DNA of 57,823 nucleotides from Acidobacteriota bacterium (GCA_019639255.1 JAHBSF010000031.1:1-57823); one strand, 5' to 3'; numbered from the stretch's first letter, positions 1 to 9,139 are shown. Numbers and translations are program-made. Notes: generated from the sequence alone by a model not told the origin.

Positions 1-13
1 TTGAGACGGAAGT

Positions 14-92
14 AGAGAACACGGAAAACAAGAGGCAGAAATCACGGAAAGATAATCGCCATTTCGTGAATTCCGTGAGTTCCGTGTTCTCT
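14..92. repeat. Palindromic interspersed repeat, type B
   Basis: Imperfect inverted repeat with outer arms AGAGAACACGGA (14-25) and TCCGTGTTCTCT (81-92) and internal CACGGAAA/TTCCGTGA words. It lies just upstream of the first gene. It resembles the type A palindromes elsewhere in the window but uses ACACGGAA words instead of ATAACGGAAC. Confidence 0.7.
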
Positions 93-106
93 CCGGAAGG
101 AGATCA

Positions 107-1129
107 TTGTTGACCAGGTCGCAATTTATACGTCTCGCCGGGCTGTGCGCTGTGGAGCGGCTGATCCGTCCCGGTGCATCTTTCGCCCATTCGTCGGCGG
201 ACGAAGCGATCGAGGCGCTGCTGGCCGAGAGCTTCGTCATGGATGGAAACGTCAATCTGGGGATGCGCCGGGGCCGCGGGTATTCGCCGCTGGAGCCCGG
301 AGCGATCAAGCGACTTACCGGGCTATCGGCCGGAAATCACACGGTTCGGCCCGAGTCGATGGATTCGCTCAGCCGCAGGGTTGAAGCGAACCAGAAGGCG
401 CTGCTGAAGGTCGAGCGAGCGTCGGATTTCGACCTCGCCGCAGAGTCCGGCAGATACGGCGTTGTGTTCTACATGCAGGGCGGCTTTGATCTGAAAGGTT
501 CGGTCGAACCTCTCGCACAATGGAAAGCCGCCGGATTGCGGGTGCTGCAATTGACCATGGACGACAACGCTTTGGGAGGCGGTACGGCAGGAGATGATCG
601 TCCGCTGACCGAGTTCGGCAAGCGCGTAGTTCGCGAATTGAACCGGCTGCGGATGATCGTCGACGTCTCCCACTCGGGGCGGCGGACGACGCTTGACGCC
701 GCCGCCGCCTCAAGCCGTCCGATCACCGCCAATCACGTAAATGTCGAGGCGCTGACGCCGCATCTCAGAAACAAGTCCGACGAGGAGTTGAAGGCGATCG
801 CCGCAACGGGCGGCGTAGTAGCGGCGACCAATATCAACCGCTACCTTATTCGCGATCCCCGGCGCCCGGCTACGATGGACGATTTCGTCAGCCACGTAGA
901 GTACGTTGTTGAAAAGATAGGGATCGATCACGTCGGGATTTCGAGCGACAGCTATATGGACGGCTCGCAGCGCTACGACGTCGATTACTCGGATCAAATG
1001 ATGTCAAGCGCCGGGCGCTGGAAACACGTCACGCGCAAGCTGGCCGAGAGAGGATATTCCACCTCGGATCTGAAAAAGATCCTCGGGCTGAATTTCAGAC
1101 GCGTGTACGAACGGGTGCTCGATCCCTGA
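107..1129 (+). CDS. Membrane dipeptidase (M19)-like protein lacking metal ligands
   Basis: A protein of 340 residues with the peptidase M19 (renal dipeptidase) fold signature. The start is one of two adjacent TTG codons (107 or 110) behind the Shine-Dalgarno GGAAGGAGA at 95-103; TTG 110 has the better spacing. The N-terminus (TRSQFIRLAGLC) resembles a leader peptide but lacks a twin arginine. The two later family histidines (DVSH about residue 189, ANH about 210) and the late aspartate (ISSD about 281) are present. The first metal-binding motif, normally DGHND, reads DGNVN (N48, N50), and the bridging glutamate of EGG is glutamine (MQGG, Q124). An intact paralogue lies at 6123-7448. The gene heads a plus-strand cluster with a proline racemase-family gene. 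Family membership is sure; catalytic activity is doubtful. Confidence 0.85.
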   Translation: MLTRSQFIRLAGLCAVERLIRPGASFAHSSADEAIEALLAESFVMDGNVNLGMRRGRGYSPLEPGAIKRLTGLSAGNHTVRPESMDSLSRRVEANQKALLKVERASDFDLAAESGRYGVVFYMQGGFDLKGSVEPLAQWKAAGLRVLQLTMDDNALGGGTAGDDRPLTEFGKRVVRELNRLRMIVDVSHSGRRTTLDAAAASSRPITANHVNVEALTPHLRNKSDEELKAIAATGGVVAATNINRYLIRDPRRPATMDDFVSHVEYVVEKIGIDHVGISSDSYMDGSQRYDVDYSDQMMSSAGRWKHVTRKLAERGYSTSDLKKILGLNFRRVYERVLDP

Positions 1130-1165
1130 GATGCAGAGGAGACGGATAATACAAGGAGTCGATAG

Positions 1166-2173
1166 ATGCGTTTTAATGACTGGATAGCGACGGTAGACAC
1201 ACATACCGAGGGGCAGGCGACGCGAATCATCACCGGGGGTGTGCGTCCGTTGCCGGGGCCGAGTCTGGCGGCCAAGATGCGCTTTTTCAGGGAGGAGTTG
1301 GACTATCTTCGAGTTGCGCTGATCTCGGAGCCGCGCGGGCATCGCGACATGTACGGCTGCATGCTCACCGCCCCTACCGTCGAAGGTGCGGACTACGGCA
1401 TGTTCTTTATGGATAACTCGGGCCTCATGAACATGTGCGGCCACGCGACGGTAGGGGTTTCAACCGCACTGGTGGAACTGGGCATGGTCAAGGTAACTGA
1501 GCCGGTGACGCCGATTGTGTTTGAGACGGCGGCAGGGATTGTCAGGGCGAACGTCTCGGTCGAGCAGGGCCGCCCGCGCAGCGTCTCATTCAACAACGTC
1601 CCGGCGTATGTCGAACATCTCGACGCCGAAATATCGGTTCCGGGCATAGGACGGATCCTTGTGGATGTTGCTTACGGCGGCAATCAGTTTGTCTTTTTTT
1701 CGGCGAATGACGCGGGAATCGACGTTTCATCTGAGAATATAAAGAAGATCGTCGACGCCGGGATGAACGTCATGGATGCGGCCAACGAACAATTGAGAGT
1801 TACGCGGCCCGAAAACGGAAACGGAAAGCCGATCAACATCGCGACGATCATCGCCGAGCCGAAAGATCCTGCGGCGACTTACCGCAACGTCCACGTATTC
1901 GGGCCGCGCCAGTTCGACCGCTCGCCCGGCGGAACCGGCACCAGCGCGCGTCTCGCCGTGTTGAGCGCCAAGGGATTGCTCGGCGAGAACGAAGAAGTCA
2001 TAGTCGAAAGTCTTACGGGCGGATTCTTCCGCGGCAGGATACTGGAACAGGTGATGATCGACGGCAAGGGGGCAACGCTGACGCAGGTTACGGGCAGCGC
2101 CCACATCACGGGATTCCATCAGTTCGTCATCGATTCGGAGGACAGGCTGCGCCATGGTTTTCTCATCGAGTAG
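1166..2173 (+). CDS. Proline racemase family protein (epimerase/dehydratase-like)
   Basis: A protein of 335 residues of the proline racemase / 4-hydroxyproline epimerase / trans-3-hydroxy-L-proline dehydratase family, predicted cytoplasmic. The start ATG follows AAGGAG. The N-terminal DTHTEGQ motif, the first catalytic cysteine (NMCGHATVG, C91) and the second active-site loop (DRSPGGTGTS, residues 251-260) are visible. In two-base racemases the loop is SPCGTGTS; here that cysteine is glycine (G255), while dehydratases of the family typically have threonine. Classical two-cysteine racemization is therefore unlikely, and the substrate is unknown. The end overlaps the next gene by 20 bases. The neighbours (dipeptidases, esterase, transporter, GntR regulator) suggest use of proline or hydroxyproline-containing compounds. 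Confidence 0.88.
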   Translation: MRFNDWIATVDTHTEGQATRIITGGVRPLPGPSLAAKMRFFREELDYLRVALISEPRGHRDMYGCMLTAPTVEGADYGMFFMDNSGLMNMCGHATVGVSTALVELGMVKVTEPVTPIVFETAAGIVRANVSVEQGRPRSVSFNNVPAYVEHLDAEISVPGIGRILVDVAYGGNQFVFFSANDAGIDVSSENIKKIVDAGMNVMDAANEQLRVTRPENGNGKPINIATIIAEPKDPAATYRNVHVFGPRQFDRSPGGTGTSARLAVLSAKGLLGENEEVIVESLTGGFFRGRILEQVMIDGKGATLTQVTGSAHITGFHQFVIDSEDRLRHGFLIE

Positions 2174-3914
2174 CGGGCAACACGCAGCGCAGGCGGACAA
2201 CCGCAGCACTCGCATCCTGGTGCTGTTTGCGGTCGCACTGTTCGGGGCATCGTGCAATGCGGCATCGGCGGGTCGCGGGGTTCGTTTTGAAGTTTCGTTC
2301 CCGTCATCGGTGCGCGCCGAGCCGGTGACCGGGCGAGCATATATTCTGATAACGCGCGATCGCGACAGCAGGGCCATAACCCAGCGCAGCTTCGGCCACC
2401 AGCCCGTTTTGAGCCGGACGGGCGAACCCTTCTTCGCCGTGGATGTCGAGAACCTTGCCCCCGGCGCTGCTGCGGTCATTGACGCGTCGGCCATAGGGTA
2501 TCCGGTTGCGACGCTCTCGGAGATGCCTGCGGGCGATTATTTTGCGCAGGCGGTGATGAACATCTATACGGAGTTTCATCGCGCGGACGGCCGCAAAATA
2601 TGGGCGCACATGGATCAGTGGGAAGGCCAGCATTTCAACTGGTCTCCCGGAAACCTTCTGAGCGAAGTCCAACAGGTTCGGATCTCTAACGATAACTCCA
2701 CGACTTATCGTCTGGAATTGACCAGCGAGATTCCGCCGGTCGAAATTCCCCCCGACACTCCTGCGGTGCAGCGCATCAAGATCCAAAGCGAGCGCCTGAG
2801 CGAATTCTGGGGGCGCCCGATATACCTCGGTGCAACAGTGCTGTTGCCGAAAGGATACTGGGATGATGACGCACTGTACCCGACCATATATGTACAGGGT
2901 CATTTCAGCCTCGATCCGCCCTTCGGTTATACGACCGAGCCGGCGCCGGAGAGCGAGCAGGCTGCAAGTGCACGCAAAAGGCGAGGAGTCGAGACTGGAT
3001 ACGAGTTTCAGCAATCCTGGAATTCGGAAGGGTTTCCGCGTTTTATCGCGGTGACGCTGCAGCATCCGACGCCGTATTTCGACGATTCATATCTGGTCAA
3101 TTCGGCCAACAACGGTCCGTATCAGGACGCTGTCACGCACGAACTGATTCCGGAGCTTGAGAAAAGATTCCGCCTGATCCCCAAGGGCTACGCCCGGCTG
3201 CTGACAGGCGGCTCAACCGGCGGATACGAGGCTCTGGCCGCGCAGGTTCATCAGCCCGAGTTCTACGGCGGGGCGTGGGTTTTTTACCCGGATCCCATCG
3301 ATTTTCGCAGCCTGTTCCTGATCAACATCTATGAAGACGAGAATGCATTTCGTGCGCCGGGCTATGAATGGCTTGCACCCGAGCGGTACGCCTTCCGCGC
3401 CGCGGACGGGCAACCGTTGCAATCGATACGGCAGTTGAGCCGGCTGCACGATGCGCTGGGGAGCCGCGGCAGGTCGGGCGAGTACCTCGAGGCGTGGGAG
3501 GCCGCATTCGGGCCGGTCGGATCGGACGGATACCCGCGTCCGCTGTGGGATCGGAAGACTGGCGGAATCGACCGCGAGGTGGCCGGGTACTGGCGCGACC
3601 AGGGGTATGATCTACGACATTATCTCCAGGAGAACTGGAACAGGATCGGACCGGCGCTCGTGGGCAAGCTTCATCTGTTTTGCGGCGATATGGACAATTA
3701 CTATTTCAATCTCCCGGTCTACTTTCTTGAAGACTTCCTGACCCGGACCACCAAACCCTACTACGCGGGATCATTCTCCTACGGGCGACCGCTGAAGGAT
3801 CACGGATGGCATCCGATGAATAATGCGGATATGCTGAGGCAGATGGCCCGGCATATCGAAAAATACCGGCCGGCCGGCGAGCCGGCCAGCCCGCGCGTGC
3901 CCGGGCGCCGTTAA
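2154..3914 (+). CDS. Secreted putative esterase (esterase D-like alpha/beta hydrolase)
   Basis: A protein of 586 residues with an N-terminal hydrophobic leader (LVLFAVALFGASC) resembling a lipoprotein or secretory signal; the lipobox is atypical. The first 200 residues look like a beta-rich domain. The C-terminal half resembles the putative esterase (esterase D/enterochelin esterase) family, with nucleophile elbow GGSTGGYEA near residue 354 and a likely catalytic histidine in DHGWHP near the end. The reaction would be hydrolysis of an ester or amide outside the cytoplasm; the substrate is unknown. The start overlaps the proline racemase-family gene, and the transporter gene follows after 20 bases, so it sits within one operon. 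Confidence 0.75.
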   Translation: MVFSSSSGQHAAQADNRSTRILVLFAVALFGASCNAASAGRGVRFEVSFPSSVRAEPVTGRAYILITRDRDSRAITQRSFGHQPVLSRTGEPFFAVDVENLAPGAAAVIDASAIGYPVATLSEMPAGDYFAQAVMNIYTEFHRADGRKIWAHMDQWEGQHFNWSPGNLLSEVQQVRISNDNSTTYRLELTSEIPPVEIPPDTPAVQRIKIQSERLSEFWGRPIYLGATVLLPKGYWDDDALYPTIYVQGHFSLDPPFGYTTEPAPESEQAASARKRRGVETGYEFQQSWNSEGFPRFIAVTLQHPTPYFDDSYLVNSANNGPYQDAVTHELIPELEKRFRLIPKGYARLLTGGSTGGYEALAAQVHQPEFYGGAWVFYPDPIDFRSLFLINIYEDENAFRAPGYEWLAPERYAFRAADGQPLQSIRQLSRLHDALGSRGRSGEYLEAWEAAFGPVGSDGYPRPLWDRKTGGIDREVAGYWRDQGYDLRHYLQENWNRIGPALVGKLHLFCGDMDNYYFNLPVYFLEDFLTRTTKPYYAGSFSYGRPLKDHGWHPMNNADMLRQMARHIEKYRPAGEPASPRVPGRR

Positions 3915-3934
3915 ATATCGGCGGAGCAGATACA

Positions 3935-5278
3935 GTGGCCGACAAGGAATCGCCGGGAGAAGGTTTCAGCGTCATCCGCAGATTCAGGAGGGCGAGGCTC
4001 GAGGTTTTCTGCATCCTGTTCGGTGTTTACGTAGGGTATTATTTTTGCCGCGTGACGTTGCCGGTGGCGATGCCCTCGCTGGAATCCTCCTTCTCGCTTA
4101 GCAAGACCGAGACGGGATTCATCCTGTCGGTCTACTACCTGATCTACTCTTTCGCCAAACTCATCAACGGATTTCTCGGGGATCGTCTGGGCGGCAAGAC
4201 AATGCTGCTGGTGGGCGTGTTCGGATCGGTGATATGCAATCTTGCATTCAGTTTCGGGGAGGGGATGAACCATTTCGCAGCGGTCTGGGGACTGAACGCC
4301 TACTTTCAGTCGATCGGATGGCTGGCGATGATATCCATCCTCTCGCAATGGTACCCGAGCCGCGAGAGCGGGCGCTCGCTGGGAGTTATGTCGCTCAGTT
4401 ATCTGCTTGGAGACTTTCTGGCGCGAGCTTCGGCTGGGCTCGTACTGATGCAGTTGTCCTGGCGGGGTATGTTCTGGGTTCATGCGGGAGTGTTGGGAGC
4501 AATCGGCGCGGCTGCGTATCTGCTGTTGCGGCCGTCTCCCGGCGGGTTGGGGCTGCCGGATCTGGAAACATATGATCGGCATTCTGGATCCCGCGTCGGA
4601 GTTGCGTGCGACGAAACAGGAGCAAGAGCCGGGAGCACAGGATCGAGATCCGAATACTTGCAGCATCTCGCAGGCATGCTCGGAAACAGAGCCTTCTGGA
4701 TCGTGTGTCTGGTTTGCCTGAGCCTCTCGATTGTCCGATATGTGTTTTGGGGCTGGTCGGTGCAGTACCTGATCGACAGGGGATCGGGCATCGGTCTGGC
4801 GTCAATGGCATCGGCCGTGTTTCCGTTGTTCGGCTGCGCAGGCACGATTCTGGCGGGGTGGATTTCGGATCGAATGGACGCCAGAAGGGGGCCTGTGATG
4901 GCCGTTATGTGCACGCTTCTTGCCGGCTCGATCTTCGCCTTCAGCAGGATTCCCGGTCAGGACCCGGTCTTGCTCACGATGGCGCTCGGCCTGATAGGCT
5001 TCAGCCTCTACGGTCCTTACTCCATGCTCGCCGGAGCCATTGCCCTCGATTTCGGGTCCCGGCATTCGTCGGCGTCCGCCGCGGGCATCATCGACGCAGT
5101 AGGCGCATTCGGCACCATCATCACGGGCGTCGGCATGGGGTATCTGATCGATCGCTACGGCTGGAATACGGCGTTTTTCTTCGTGCTTTCAGTCACGCTG
5201 GTCGCGGCGGGATCGAGCTTCGCTCTCTGGAACACGAGGGCGTACCAGGCAAATCCTCCGCAGCAAACAGCCGCCTGA
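3935..5278 (+). CDS. MFS transporter, OPA (GlpT-like) type
   Basis: A 447-residue major facilitator superfamily protein with about 12 hydrophobic segments. The start is GTG. The first helix (FGVYVGYYFCRVTLPVAMP) and the loop GFLGDRLGGK after helix 2-3 resemble the organophosphate:phosphate antiporter group (GlpT/UhpT-like). The cytoplasmic central loop lies around residues 205-245. The substrate cannot be read from sequence. Its position between a secreted esterase and a GntR regulator, within a dipeptidase/proline racemase-family cluster, suggests import of the cluster's hydrolysis product. Confidence 0.85.
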   Translation: MADKESPGEGFSVIRRFRRARLEVFCILFGVYVGYYFCRVTLPVAMPSLESSFSLSKTETGFILSVYYLIYSFAKLINGFLGDRLGGKTMLLVGVFGSVICNLAFSFGEGMNHFAAVWGLNAYFQSIGWLAMISILSQWYPSRESGRSLGVMSLSYLLGDFLARASAGLVLMQLSWRGMFWVHAGVLGAIGAAAYLLLRPSPGGLGLPDLETYDRHSGSRVGVACDETGARAGSTGSRSEYLQHLAGMLGNRAFWIVCLVCLSLSIVRYVFWGWSVQYLIDRGSGIGLASMASAVFPLFGCAGTILAGWISDRMDARRGPVMAVMCTLLAGSIFAFSRIPGQDPVLLTMALGLIGFSLYGPYSMLAGAIALDFGSRHSSASAAGIIDAVGAFGTIITGVGMGYLIDRYGWNTAFFFVLSVTLVAAGSSFALWNTRAYQANPPQQTAA

Positions 5279-5399
5279 GTCGGGAAACCGGGACGCAAAA
5301 TCCGCAATGCCCCGCAGACGGGCAACCGAACCCGAATGGCCGCATTGCTTCTGTCCCGGCACTCTGATATACCGCCGGGATATTAAAGGAGGTAAATTG

Positions 5400-6086
5400 A
5401 TGGCCAAAAAGAAATCATCGGCGGACAACGGGGCAACGCCTTACGACATTCTTGTGGAGAGGATTCTGTTCGGGGATTACGCACCCGGGATGAGTCTGGT
5501 GGAGCAGGATATTGCCAGGGAACTGCGGCTCAGTCGCACGCCGGTGCGCGAGGCGCTGCTGCGGCTCAAGCTGGAGGGGTTGGTAAAGATCATTCCGCGC
5601 GGAGGCATCTACGTAGAAGAAGCCAATGTGCAGACGATCAGAGATGTAACCGAAGTACGGCTGGTGCTCGAAGAATGTTTGCTGCGGCTGGCGGTGGATC
5701 GCTGTCCGGACGCGTTGCTTGATGAAATTGAAGAGTGGTTCAAGAGGCTTGAGCCGGTATGGAGCAAACTGACGCCGCGCCAATGGCTCGAACGCGACGA
5801 CCAATTCCATCAGTTTCTTTATCGCGCCGGGGGAAACCAGACGCTCGCCGCGCACCTGACGCTGCTGCGGCGCAAGTCGGTGCTTTTCTGGAGTCAGTTG
5901 GGCGAGCGCCATAATTCGCTTGAAGCGATCATCGGGGATTTCCGGGCAATTGTCGCCGCATTAAGGGATCGCGACGCCGAGACGTGCGTGGAGGTCATAG
6001 GGCGGCACGTGCTTGCCGATCTGGACCGCATTCAAAGGTTCCTTAAACCCACGCCGATGAAGCTCACTCGATTTTCCGCCGAGTGA
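5400..6086 (+). CDS. GntR family regulator with FCD domain
   Basis: A 228-residue transcription regulator. The start ATG at 5400 is chosen for the strong Shine-Dalgarno AAAGGAGG just upstream; an upstream extension of 31 codons has no comparable signal. Residues 10-75 form the winged helix typical of GntR (ARELRLSRTPVREALLRL, then GLVKIIPRGGIYV). Residues 85-215 form the helical FCD ligand-binding domain, as in FadR-type regulators (EVRLVLEECLLRLA, DDQFHQFLY). It is expected to bind a metabolite of the neighbouring catabolic genes and control the cluster. The palindromic operator was not identified. Confidence 0.9.
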   Translation: MAKKKSSADNGATPYDILVERILFGDYAPGMSLVEQDIARELRLSRTPVREALLRLKLEGLVKIIPRGGIYVEEANVQTIRDVTEVRLVLEECLLRLAVDRCPDALLDEIEEWFKRLEPVWSKLTPRQWLERDDQFHQFLYRAGGNQTLAAHLTLLRRKSVLFWSQLGERHNSLEAIIGDFRAIVAALRDRDAETCVEVIGRHVLADLDRIQRFLKPTPMKLTRFSAE

Positions 6087-6122
6087 TTCCCGGTTGTATA
6101 CGCAGAATGGAGGTACGCGCCG

Positions 6123-7448
6123 ATGTTATCAGGGCAGGCGGGCCGATGGGTATATTGCGGTCTGGGAATTATTCTGGCGGCGGGAATTCTGGCGGGAATA
6201 CTGTTGTCGAGCGTGGTCGCCGGGCAGGAGAAAAGCGGCGACGATTCCGAAACCCTGCTTGCCCGCGCCCGCCGGTTGCTCGGGGAAGTTCCCCTCATCG
6301 ATGGGCACAACGATGTACCCTGGCAGTACTGGGTGCGGGCGCGAAACCATCTCGACCGGATCGACCTCGCGGCCGATACGAGTCGTCTGTCCCCCCCGAT
6401 GCACACCGACATCCGGCGGTTGCGCGAGGGGCAGGTAGGCGGGCAGTTCTGGGCGGTTTACATTCACAAAACCTCGGCAGGGCCCGGGGCGACGCGCGCC
6501 GCGCTCGATCAGTTGGATATCGCCCGCCGGATCATCGACCGTTACTCCGGAGATCTTGAACTTGCGCTTTCGGCCGACGATATAGTTCGCATTCATGCGG
6601 CGGGCAAAGTGGCCTCTCTTCTGGGTCTGGAGGGAGGGCACGCCATCGAAAACTCGCTCGGCGTTCTGCGCCAGATGCACGCTCTCGGCATTCGATATAT
6701 GACGCTCACACACGGCGCGACGATAGACTGGGCGGACTCGGCTACCGATGTTCCGCTGCGCAACGGGCTGACGCCTTTCGGCAGGCTCGTCGTCGGAGAG
6801 ATGAACCGGCTCGGCATGATGGTTGATATTTCACACGTCTCGCCGAAGACGATGCACGACGTTCTCGACATAACCGAAGCCCCGGTGCTGTTTTCGCACT
6901 CGTCGGCGAGGGCGCTCAACGATCATCCGCGCAATGTACCCGACGATGTATTGCGGCGCGTCAAAGACAACGGCGGCGTGGTCATGGTCGCCTTCGTCCC
7001 GTACTTCGTAACTCGTGAGGCGAGTCTTTACAACGCGCAGCTTGCAGGCGAGCGGGCGCGCCTCGAACGGCTGCTTCCCTACGACGCAGCAGGGCGCGAA
7101 CGAGAGCTGAAATCCTGGATCGAGCGGCATCCCGAACCGCTGCCGACGCTTGCACAGGTAGTCGATCACATCGACCACATCCGCAAAATCGCCGGGATCG
7201 ACCATATAGGGCTGGGATCGGATTTCGATGGACTTGTCACGGGTCCTGTCGGGCTGGAGGACGTCTCGAAGTATCCGCATCTGATTGCGGAGCTGCTTCG
7301 GCGGGGTTATTCGGACGAAGATGCGCGCAAGGTAGCAGGGCTCAATTTGCTGCGCGTGATGCGCGAAAACGAACGCCGCGGCAGGGAAATCCGAAAGACC
7401 CGGCCGCCGGCGGACGTGCTGATCGAAGAAATCGATCCGCGTCGCTGA
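6123..7448 (+). CDS. Membrane dipeptidase (peptidase M19)
   Basis: A zinc dipeptidase of 441 residues with a single N-terminal hydrophobic segment (about residues 10-33), so periplasmic and probably anchored. It carries all family metal ligands: DGHND (H62, D64), LEGGHA (Glu near 170), DISH, FSHS and SDFDG. The start ATG follows GGAGG. M19 enzymes hydrolyse dipeptides, including ones with D-residues at the C-terminal side. The gene closes the 0.1-7.4 kb cluster and contrasts with the ligand-poor paralogue at 107-1129. Downstream the stop is followed closely by a type B palindrome. Confidence 0.93.
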   Translation: MLSGQAGRWVYCGLGIILAAGILAGILLSSVVAGQEKSGDDSETLLARARRLLGEVPLIDGHNDVPWQYWVRARNHLDRIDLAADTSRLSPPMHTDIRRLREGQVGGQFWAVYIHKTSAGPGATRAALDQLDIARRIIDRYSGDLELALSADDIVRIHAAGKVASLLGLEGGHAIENSLGVLRQMHALGIRYMTLTHGATIDWADSATDVPLRNGLTPFGRLVVGEMNRLGMMVDISHVSPKTMHDVLDITEAPVLFSHSSARALNDHPRNVPDDVLRRVKDNGGVVMVAFVPYFVTREASLYNAQLAGERARLERLLPYDAAGRERELKSWIERHPEPLPTLAQVVDHIDHIRKIAGIDHIGLGSDFDGLVTGPVGLEDVSKYPHLIAELLRRGYSDEDARKVAGLNLLRVMRENERRGREIRKTRPPADVLIEEIDPRR

Positions 7449-7459
7449 GTGAAGCGAGA

Positions 7460-7515
7460 ACGCGGAATTCGCAGAAGGAAGAATGAGCGTCGCGTGTCTT
7501 CCGCTTTATTCCGCG
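7460..7515. repeat. Palindromic interspersed repeat, type B, between convergent genes
   Basis: CGCGGAAT near the left end mirrors ATTCCGCG near the right end, with GAAGGAAG mirrored by CTTCCGC. It lies between the dipeptidase (plus) and the histidine kinase (minus), overlapping the kinase stop codon, where a bidirectional terminator would be expected. Confidence 0.5.
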
Positions 7516-8612
7516 CCTTCCGAGGTTTCTTCCGGCCTCGGCAGACGGAACCAGAAGCGCGAACCGCCCTCCGCACGGTTTTCCTGGCCTATGGCGCCGC
7601 CCCATTTTTCGACCGTCATGCGGCAGAAATAAAGGCCGAGGCCGATTTTCCCCCTGCCGCTTTTTCCCTGCGAGAACTTCTGAAACAGCGCAGCGCCCGC
7701 TTCCGGGGGAACTCCCGGCCCCTCGTCGTCTATGGTGACAAGCACCTGCTCGCCCTCGTCGTGAAGCCCTACGGTGACGGTGGACTGGGCGGGTGAGTGG
7801 CGCAGGGCGTTTTCGATGAGGTTCGAGTATATGCGTTCGAGCCGCGTTTTTTCGCCGGCGACTTTCCAGCCCGCATTTGTATTGAGCGCCGGGTCGAGGC
7901 GAATCCGCGCGTTGTGGCGCTCGAAAGCGGGCAGCAGCACCGCGATTACTTCACGCGCTGCGGCGAGCGCGTCGGGAGCCGTCTCGGGATCGATGCTGAA
8001 TGCCTCGAACTGCTCGATTTCGGATGCGAAGGCCTGGAGTATTTCGCGTATGAGCGTTTCCTGCCGCGTGGATTGTCTGAGCCCTATCTGCACGAGTTCG
8101 CGCCCCTGTTCGCTGAGGGTTTCGGTAAGCGACAGCAGTTCGAAGCCCCCCCGTATTCCCATAAGCGGTCCGGCCAGATCGTGCACGATGCAGTGCAGCA
8201 GGATTTCCTTCTTGCGGATTTCCTTTTCGAGGCGCTCGTAGTTGAGGCTGCGGTCGTAGCTGATCTGCTGCATCGACTGCTGATTGCGTTCGCTTTCCGA
8301 AGCATCCAGCAGAATTATCCAGTCGCCCTCATCGCCGCGGAAAAGATGCACGTCCGTAGCGGGCATTCCGTCCATCTGCACAAACGGAATCGAGCGGCTT
8401 TCAGCCCCAAGCGGCAGTTCACCGAAAAGAAACAAGACCTGATCTTCGACCGGTGCGCCCGCAGTCAGACCGTTCAATCCGTAATGATCGAGGCTTCCGC
8501 CGGTTGTCAGTAGATCTCCCTCGCGCGAAGCCAGCAGGTATGCGGGCGCGCGGTGGTCGATCGCCATGCGGCGCAGAAATTCGGCTACGGGAGCGGGAAA
8601 ATCATCCATCAT
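7506..8612 (-). CDS. PAS-like sensor histidine kinase
   Basis: A cytoplasmic kinase of 368 residues with no membrane segment. Residues 20-115 form an N-terminal sensor resembling the PAS-like domain found in cyanobacterial adenylate cyclases and kinases (LTTGGSLDHYGLNGL, then DVHLF and LLDASE). A coiled linker follows, then the phosphoacceptor box HDLAGPL (H144), the N box LIENALRHSP, and the ATP-binding boxes DDEGPGVP and GKIGLGLYF. Two adjacent ATG codons are available; the first is used, 20 bases after the Rab-like GTPase gene. No receiver gene is adjacent. Coupling to the GTPase upstream is inferred from gene order. Confidence 0.88.
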   Translation of the reverse strand: MMDDFPAPVAEFLRRMAIDHRAPAYLLASREGDLLTTGGSLDHYGLNGLTAGAPVEDQVLFLFGELPLGAESRSIPFVQMDGMPATDVHLFRGDEGDWIILLDASESERNQQSMQQISYDRSLNYERLEKEIRKKEILLHCIVHDLAGPLMGIRGGFELLSLTETLSEQGRELVQIGLRQSTRQETLIREILQAFASEIEQFEAFSIDPETAPDALAAAREVIAVLLPAFERHNARIRLDPALNTNAGWKVAGEKTRLERIYSNLIENALRHSPAQSTVTVGLHDEGEQVLVTIDDEGPGVPPEAGAALFQKFSQGKSGRGKIGLGLYFCRMTVEKWGGAIGQENRAEGGSRFWFRLPRPEETSEGAE

Positions 8613-8632
8613 CGCGTTGGTCGCTCGTGCGG

Positions 8633-9139
8633 TTATCTGAGCATTAACTGTGTAAGAAGTGTGAATGCTTCCTCGACGCCTGCGCCGGATCTGGCGCTGC
8701 TGCGTATGACGCGCCAGCCGCGATCGATCAGTTGACGGATTGCGGTTTCTTCTATCTCCCAATCTTCGGTCAGATCGGTTTTGTTGAGAACCAGGACAAA
8801 GGGCAGCGCGCCGAAACTTTGAACCACGCGTTCGTTTATCGAGCGCGCCGTGTCGAGCGTTTTGCTGCGGGTGCCGTCTGCGACGAGCAGGTAGCCTCCG
8901 GCGCCCGTAAGGTTCGATATGCGCGCCTTCTGGAAGTCGTCCTCTCCGGCCATATCCCAAATGGCCAGGCTCACGCTTTGGTCGCCCGTATCTACGATTT
9001 TGGTATCGATCTTGACGCCGACCGTAGTGTGATATTTGTCGGTGAGCGCGCCGGTGCTGTGCGCGCGCACGAATCGCGCAACGAGGCTCGTTTTGCCTAC
9101 GGCGAATGCGCCGAGCATGCATATCTTTTTTCGCAGCAT
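8633..9139 (-). CDS. Rab/Ras-like small GTPase
   Basis: A 168-residue single-domain GTPase of the Ras superfamily. The P-loop GAFAVGKTS (residues 10-18), a switch I threonine in TTVGVKI, the switch II motif WDMAGEDD, NKTD for guanine specificity and SSARSG as G5 are all visible. Unlike eukaryotic Rabs there is no C-terminal prenylation cysteine; the protein ends at LTQLMLR. It lies in a minus-strand cluster with an OmpA protein and a histidine kinase. A molecular switch role is known for the family; its effector here is not known. Confidence 0.92.
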   Translation of the reverse strand: MLRKKICMLGAFAVGKTSLVARFVRAHSTGALTDKYHTTVGVKIDTKIVDTGDQSVSLAIWDMAGEDDFQKARISNLTGAGGYLLVADGTRSKTLDTARSINERVVQSFGALPFVLVLNKTDLTEDWEIEETAIRQLIDRGWRVIRSSARSGAGVEEAFTLLTQLMLR

